A DNA stretch of 64,000 nucleotides from an uncultured Bacilli bacterium (lineage in GTDB: Bacteria > Bacillota_I > Bacilli_A > RF39 > UBA660): the NCBI GenBank assembly GCA_910584165.1, contig CAJTZU010000003.1, positions 136,542 through 200,541 of the forward strand, in the 5' to 3' direction. Below the pieces are notes generated by a model, which did no database searches, was not told the origin of the DNA, and worked only from the letters and a program-made list of their open reading frames with translations. This document shows positions 58,305 through 64,000 of the stretch, piece by piece; positions within the stretch are counted from its first letter, which is position 1; every line of letters starts with the position of its first letter. The position numbers and the translations under genes are program-made.

Positions 58305-59235
58305 ATGAAAAAGATGTTAAAGCTTATTGGAATTATTATATTAGTACCTATTTTATTAATTGTTGGCTTTTTAATAATATTGTCCTTTGTTCCAGCAGTA
58401 CCCAAAAATTATACAAAAGAAGTGAAAACTGGTGGAGAAATCGAAGCAAAATACTTGAGTAAGGGAAAATATAAAGTAAAGAGCACAAAGAGTAAAGCAA
58501 CAGAGTTAACAAAATATAATTACGTTTATTATCCTGAAGAATTAGAGAATTGCAATAAAAAGTATCCAGTAGTAGTGGTATTAAATGGAACAAGAATTCT
58601 TCCTAAAAAATATAGAGCTTTATTTGAACATTTGGCATCTTGGGGTTTCATTTTTGTAGGAAATGATGATGGAAGTACAGGATTTGGAAAGTCAGCGGAT
58701 GAAACAATAAAATATATTAAGAAAGCGAACGAAGATACGGATAGTGTATTTTATGAAAAGATAGATATTGAAAATATTGGTATTACTGGTCATTCTCAAG
58801 GCGGAGCTGGAGTTTTTACAGCAATTTCTATAATGGAAGAGAAAGAAGCTTATAAAGCTGCTGTATCTTTATCTCCAACACATGAGGAAACAGCACTTGC
58901 TTTTGGTTGGAATTATGACTTAGAAAAAGTCGATATTCCAGTACTTATGATAGCAGGTACAAAAGGAGATTTTGAAATTAAATCTGTTATTCCTATTGAG
59001 AAGATGAATGCGATGTATGATAAAATACCTTCTTCTAAAGTAATGTTAAGAAGGAGAGACGCAGAACATGGACAGATGGTATATATAGCAGATGGTTATG
59101 TAACAGCATGGTTATGTAACAGCATGGTTTATGTGGCATTTACAAAATGATGAGGAAGCAAGTAAGGCTTTTTTAGGTAGTGATGCAGAAATTTTAAATA
59201 ATGAATTTTATCAGGATCAAAGAATAGATTTTTAA
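58305..59235 (+). pseudogene. Alpha/beta hydrolase (dienelactone hydrolase-like), broken by 16-bp duplication
   Basis: A signal-anchor helix (about 5-27) precedes an alpha/beta hydrolase with nucleophile motif GITGHSQGGAGVF, VLMIAGTKGDFE (Asp) and RRRDAEHGQMVYIADGYVTAW (His). As written the frame ends at 59150. A 16-bp unit occurs twice in tandem at 59094-59125; with one copy removed the frame continues as AWFMWHLQNDEEASKAFLGSDAEILNN to TAA 59233, the expected C-terminal helix of this family. So the gene is frameshifted at residue about 270, after all catalytic residues. It is divergent from a TetR regulator. Confidence 0.85.
59094..59125 (+). repeat. 16-bp tandem duplication in the hydrolase gene
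   Basis: GGTTATGTAACAGCAT repeated twice without gap (59094-59109, 59110-59125). 16 is not a multiple of three, so the duplication shifts the frame. Confidence 0.92.
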
Positions 59236-59244
59236 AGAAGAATT

Positions 59245-59270
59245 AGTTCAACTAGGTTTGAACTTTTTTT
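59245..59270 (+). terminator. Terminator after hydrolase gene
   Basis: AGTTCAA / TTGAACT, 6-nt loop, seven Ts, placed just after the restored stop at 59235, which supports that as the ancestral end. Between here and the promoter at 59476 I see nothing definite (about 205 AT-rich bases). Confidence 0.85.
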
Positions 59271-59475
59271 ATGTAGAAGGAAAATGATAAGAGTGTAAAA
59301 TAAAGTAGAATAAAAAGTGCTAAAAATAGAGAATTTGAGGTTTCCTTTTTGACAGATGCTGCATAGATTAGAAAGAAATATGTTGAATAGAAAATAGAGA
59401 TATGATAAAATGTTTATGTAAAGATATAGTGCTTTTTTTATGGATTTTACCAACATTTGGCATATATTTTCTGTT

Positions 59476-59504
59476 TTGACAAAATGGCGAAAATGAGGTA
59501 TTAT
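59476..59504 (+). promoter_or_regulatory. Promoter of the giant surface protein gene
   Basis: TTGACA (59476-59481), 17-bp spacer, TATTAT (59499-59504). The leader to the ATG at 59585 is about 75 nt. Confidence 0.75.
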
Positions 59505-59584
59505 TTTATATTGAGAAAAGCACCAAGTAGTAGAAAAAACAATAGTAAAAATTATGTTTTGAAGAGTGTGAGGGAGAGTTGTAT

Positions 59585-62500
59585 ATGAAAAAAAGAAGAA
59601 GACTAAAAAAATCTTTTGCGATAATTTTTTGCGCTTTAATTTTAGGAAGCACAATTTTCGCAAGCGCAACATTTTGTTTTGATGCGGTAAACGCAAATGA
59701 GGAAATAAGAATAGAAAAATATGATGTACTATCTTATAATAGTAAGGCATCTGATGATGTTGTATATCTATCTGATATTCCTTATATGAAAGCACAGATA
59801 GGATGGAAAACGATTGGACTAGATAAAACAAATGATAATGCTAATCTAGTGATGAGAATTGATAATTCTTCTGTCGTTGTAAAAAAAGAATTTGGGCACA
59901 TGCTACTTCTACAGTGGAGTATGACATCAGTGCTTATAAAGATTATGCCTATTTTACTACGTACTATGGTTTAAATACTTCTGCTGGAAGTAATGGCAAT
60001 GGTGTAAAGTTCTATATTTATACTTCTAAAGATGGAAAAGAATGGACTTTACGTACAGAAGAAAATCCAGCTGCTTTAAAAGGGACTAATAATGCCGTTC
60101 GTGTAAAAATTGATATTAGAGACGCTAATTATATTAGACTTTATGTACATGATAATGGCTCTAATGCAAGTGATCATGCTGTTTGGGGAGATGCAAAATT
60201 AGTAAAAGAAGGTTATTCTGATAATGTTATGAAGCCTGTAGAAGAATTTGATGAAATTATTAAGGCTAATTATCAATCAGGACCTATTCCTGAAGAATTA
60301 AGATTAGTTTTACTTCAAAGAAATTTTATTAAAAATGTAGGTCAATATCAATTACGTTCTTTCTTAGAGGCAGATTCTAAAAATTACGAAACGTTAAATT
60401 GGTTTATAAATAATGAAGAGGCCCTTCGTCTTTGGACAATAGGTGGAAAACCCAGCGGTACTTATCAAAAATCATTACAAGTACTTAGTGATTTATATCA
60501 TGCACATAAAGCAGATTTATCCAATGAAAACGTAACCGTTTCAGGAACAGGAATAAAGTATAAAGATCTATATTTAAAAATGATGCTATCTTTATCACTT
60601 ACCCATGCTGGTTCTGTTGGATTATGGACAGATATAAGACAACAATCTAATGCATTGAATCGTTATGAAATATATAAAGAGATGCATTTGAATGGATTGC
60701 TCGCTTCAAATGCTATGTTTGAAAGCTATACAATAGATGAAATGCGTGGAGTTATGGCTAATAACATAGATGATGAAGAAATATTATGGTTACATGATTA
60801 TTCAAAAAAATATTCATCCCAAGGACAAGTAGGAGATCGATTCAATCCTTATAAGTATATTAAGTACACATTAGGCTATGGTTATTATAGACCAAAATAC
60901 TATAGTCAAGAAAATTATGCTATGTGGGATAAAAAATACAATTTGTCAAAGTATAATGTTCCTTATCAATCTGGAAAACCAAAATTATGGATTGTATTTG
61001 AAGAAGGTGCTGTTTGTGGAGGTTTATCAAAAACGGCAGCCAATCTACAAGGTGTTTGGGGATATCCAGCACGTGTTGTAGGTCAACCAGGTCATGCTGC
61101 TTATGTTTATCTTTATAATGCAGGTGGCGGAAAATACGCTTGGCAGTTATCCAATAGTGTGTCTACAACAGGATGGACTAACACTACTGGTGGAGGCTAT
61201 AATGGTTGGGGAAGTAGATATAGTTTTAATAATAATACTATCTCAACAGGTTCTTATTTATTACTTTCACAAGATGCCCAAAATGAATATGAAAAATATG
61301 AACAATCACAATTAATTATGCTACTAGAAGATGTTTATAAAAATGATAGAAAAAAATTAGAGAAAATCTATCGTGATGCATTAAAAGAAGAAATTATTAA
61401 TTTAGATGCATGGATTGGATTAGTAAATTTATATATTACAGATACTGAAAAAACAGAAGCAGAATTGGTAGGATTAGCAGAAGAAATAGCAAGTGTTTAT
61501 ACTTATTATCCACTTCCAATGTATGATTTAACAAGAAGAATTGGTACTAAAGTTGCGTCGGCAGAATATCGTAGCAAATTGATGATGATTCAGGATGAGA
61601 CATTAAGAAAAGCTACAAAAGCAACTGATAAAGATACATTATATTACAAAGAAGTTCCAGTAATTGCTAATGCTCTTTTAGGAGTAGTAGACAATAGAAT
61701 CGCCACTTTCTCATTTGATGGAGCAAATGCTGGTAAAATAGTATTATCTAAACAATTACAAAGTGCTCAAGTAGCATGGACTTATAGTTTAGATGGTGGA
61801 AAAACATGGAAAGATTGTTTTGAGCATTCTGCACAATTAACTCAAGAAGAAATTAACAGTATCAATACTACTAATGATATTAAGATTCATATTACAGGAT
61901 TACCAATGACAGATGCCAATATCTATACGATTGATATAACGAAAGCATCTAAACCATCTGGTGTAACAATTAACGATTTTGAAGATCGTATGTATGGTAC
62001 AAATTCCTCAATGGAATGGACATTAGATCCTAATGGTGAATGGACTTCTTTTGCAAATTCTAATCCATTATTTAGTGGTAATAAAAAAGTATATGTAAGA
62101 ACGATTGCTAATGGCACAAATATTGCAAGTGATTCAGTATACTTTACATTTACTGATAATGTTGGACAAGAAGAAAAAAGATATATTCCAAGTAGATTCT
62201 TGAGTGTACCGATGGTTTCATCTACTCAACAAGGAAATATGAATAATATTGTAGATGGTAACCCTAAAACATATTGGAGATCAAAACGTAATAGTGGATT
62301 TAATCCAAAGTATATTAAAGCATGGGTAGTTATAGAACTTAATGAGCCAAGATTTGTAACTGCGCTTGATTACATTCATGATAGTAGTTCCATAGATAAT
62401 ACATTTTCTAATCAGTCAATTCGTTATGGCTATGCTAAAAATGTTACAATAGAAGTTAGTATGGACGGAACAAATTGGACAAAAGTGGCTTCTAAAACAC

Positions 62501-64000
62501 TTGCAAATAATAATGATAGTGCACAACAAATAGTATTTGATGAAGCTTTCCAAGCTAAATATGTTAGATTTACAGCAGATACTGTATATGATACGATTTT
62601 AAGCACTAGTTTAACAATAGGTGAAATTTATTTATATGAAGATACAACACAAGATCCTACTCCAAGAGCAGAAGTAAATTATAATATTACAAATAAAACT
62701 AATAAAAACGTAGTAGCAGAATTAGTAAACCCAACAAGATCTATTACAGTTACAAATAATGATGGAAAAATGACTCACACTTTTGATAAAAATGGAGATT
62801 TTACATTTGAGTTTGTTGATAAAGCAGGAAATAAAGGAACAGCAACTGCCCATGTTGATTGGATTGATAAAAAAGCACCTACTGCTCAGGTTCAATTCAG
62901 TACTACTGAATTAACAAATGAAAATGTAGTTGCCACACTTTCATTTGATAAGAATAATATAACAATCTTATCAACTGATGTTGATTTAGCAACTAATCCA
63001 GTAGATGGTAGTAAAACACTTACTTTCTTGGAAAATGGTACATTTGAATTAAAATTTGCTGACGAGTTAGGAAATGTTGGTACTAAAACAATCACTGTAG
63101 ATTGGATTGATACAGAGGCTCCAACAGCAGAATTTGAATTTAATACTGTTCATTTAACAGAAGGGGAAGTAATAGCAACATTAAAACCAAGTGAGGAAGT
63201 AACTATTACAAATAATAATGGTAGTGATACTTATACGTTTACAAAAAATGGAGAGTTTACGTTTGAATTTGTGGATAGGGCAGGTAATGCAGGGGAAGCA
63301 ACTGTAACAGTAGATTGGATATCAAAACCACCAAAGTATGAGATTAAATATTCTACTGAATCATTAACTAATCAAAATGTTAAGGTTACATTAGAATTAG
63401 AAAATGGATATAGAATATTTAATAATAATGCAAGTAATGAATATGTTTTTGAAAATAATGGTACATTTGATTTTCAATACAAAGATGAAAATGGATATGA
63501 TGGATTGATTCCAGTAACAGTAGATTGGATTGATAAAGAGGACCCAACAGCAGAATTTGAATTTAGTACTAGAAAATGGACTAATCAAAATGTTGTAGTT
63601 ACTTTAAAACCAAGTGAAGAGGTCACTGTTAAAAATAATGGTGGTAAAAAGTCTTATACATTTACAAAGAATGGTTCGTTTACATTTGAATTTGTAGATA
63701 GGGCAGGTAATTCAGGAGAAGCAACTGTAAGAGTAGATTGGATTGATAAAACTAAACCAACAGCGACTATTGAATATAGTACAACAGATAAAACAGAAGG
63801 ACCTGTAGTAGCAACTTTAAAACCAAGTGAAGAAGTTACTGTTAAGAATAATAGTGGTAAATTATCTTATACATTCCGTGAGAATGCTGAATTCACATTT
63901 GAGTTTGTGGATAGAGCAGGAAATGTTGGATATGCAACAGCCAAAGTTACTTGGATAGAGAAAAAACAAGCTGAAAATCCTGATGTAAAGCCAGATGACA
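59585..64000 (+). pseudogene. Giant exported surface protein, frameshifted near its start and running off the window
   Basis: From ATG 59585 (AGGGAG 8 bases upstream; the TTG at 59579 lacks one), a signal peptide (about 1-38) and the start of an NPCBM-type carbohydrate-binding domain (VYLSDIPYMKAQIGWKTIGLD) are read; that frame stops at 59974. The domain continues (WAHATSTVEYDISAYKDYAYF) in the next frame from the A7 tract at 59881-59887, which stays open to the window end, over 1,370 codons. One more A would join the frames. Downstream: a helical region; a transglutaminase-like core (Cys in GAVCGGLSKTAANLQGVWGYPARVVGQ, His in QPGHAAYVYLYNAGG, about 61000-61150); an F5/8-type discoidin domain (about 62200-62640); and Ig-like repeats. 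A wall anchor is probably beyond the window. Confidence 0.82.
62668..63960 (+). repeat. Six tandem Ig-like repeats in the surface protein
   Basis: About 68-76 residues each, beginning near 62668, 62876, 63121, 63331, 63544 and 63757. Each has a P-A-E-(F/Y) opening, a LTN-NV-ATL strand, a Y-F--NG-FTFEFVD-AGN strand and a VDWID end. The fourth is the most divergent; the third, fifth and sixth share the KPSEEVTV block. The array may continue beyond the window. Confidence 0.85.

Noticed and set aside
59094..59125. Attachment site or insertion target duplication
   Set aside because: The two 16-bp copies are directly adjacent with nothing between them, and removing one restores a gene, so it is a tandem duplication.
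59232..59831. Minus-strand open frame opposite the surface protein start
   Set aside because: Low-complexity Phe/Leu-rich shadow of AT-rich DNA, no ribosome site, lies over a clear promoter and signal peptide.
60878..61315. Two short plus-strand frames inside the surface protein
   Set aside because: They lie in an alternative frame of the continuous long reading frame and have no family features.
62668..63960. CRISPR or non-coding repeat array
   Set aside because: The periodicity is in the protein (Ig-like units of about 70 residues) and the frame is open throughout.

Overview
The window is a strongly AT-rich chromosomal segment of a low-GC Gram-positive bacterium (Bacillota, most likely a gut-associated member of Bacilli or a neighbouring class; species not identifiable by eye). 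Evidence: AGGAGG-type ribosome sites, TGnTATAAT promoters, U-tract terminators, a teichoic-acid D-alanylation-type (dlt) operon, SPL-type radical SAM, VanR/VanS-like and NatA/NatB-like systems. TGA is used as a normal stop in at least seven genes, so the standard bacterial code applies. No rRNA, tRNA, CRISPR array, insertion sequence or prophage structural gene was seen.

Layout. 1-5.9 kb: coaE-coaD (coenzyme A synthesis), a small XRE regulator, a nitrilase-family amidase, and an MBOAT plus SGNH pair for extracellular O-acylation. 6-13.9 kb: a VanR/VanS-like two-component pair, an ABC exporter, a transglutaminase-like exported protein with a His/Asn-rich tail, and an XRE-membrane regulator with a DUF4097 beta-helix protein. 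13.9-18 kb: rarA and a GntR-ABC exporter operon with a clear autoregulatory operator. 18-22.9 kb: a packed five-gene operon (radical SAM, CYTH, phosphodiesterase, HD, NUDIX), an MBL-fold hydrolase and a broken membrane-protein gene. 22.9-29.7 kb: an exported nuclease and a dlt operon carrying an extra PLP decarboxylase-like gene between dltA and dltC, with acpS convergent at its end. 29.7-44.7 kb: envelope proteins (Cpl-7 repeats, SleB-like, CapA-like), transporters, DUF2130, a rubredoxin-fused flavin reductase, a hydroxyacyl-CoA dehydrogenase, and a TetR-MacB-like exporter.

44.7-59.2 kb is accessory in character: a RhuM-Fic protein, a MerR regulon with two matching 19-bp-spacer promoters, several XRE regulators, GNAT enzymes, DUF2185, VanZ-like, a Bro-N protein, AraC and TetR regulators, and three broken genes (flavodoxin-cyclophilin-like frameshift, a decayed membrane protein, and a hydrolase disrupted by a 16-bp tandem duplication). 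From 59.6 kb to the window end lies a giant exported surface protein (NPCBM, helical/transglutaminase-like region, F5/8-type domain, at least six Ig-like repeats) whose reading frame is broken by one base in a poly-A tract near its start.

The strongest candidate for something undescribed is the modified dlt operon. Its DltA-like ligase has Ser where D-alanine ligases carry a selectivity Cys, and a fold-III PLP decarboxylase sits beside the carrier protein, suggesting that a different, possibly decarboxylated, amino acid is attached to the envelope polymer. The five-gene radical SAM/phosphohydrolase operon is the second candidate.
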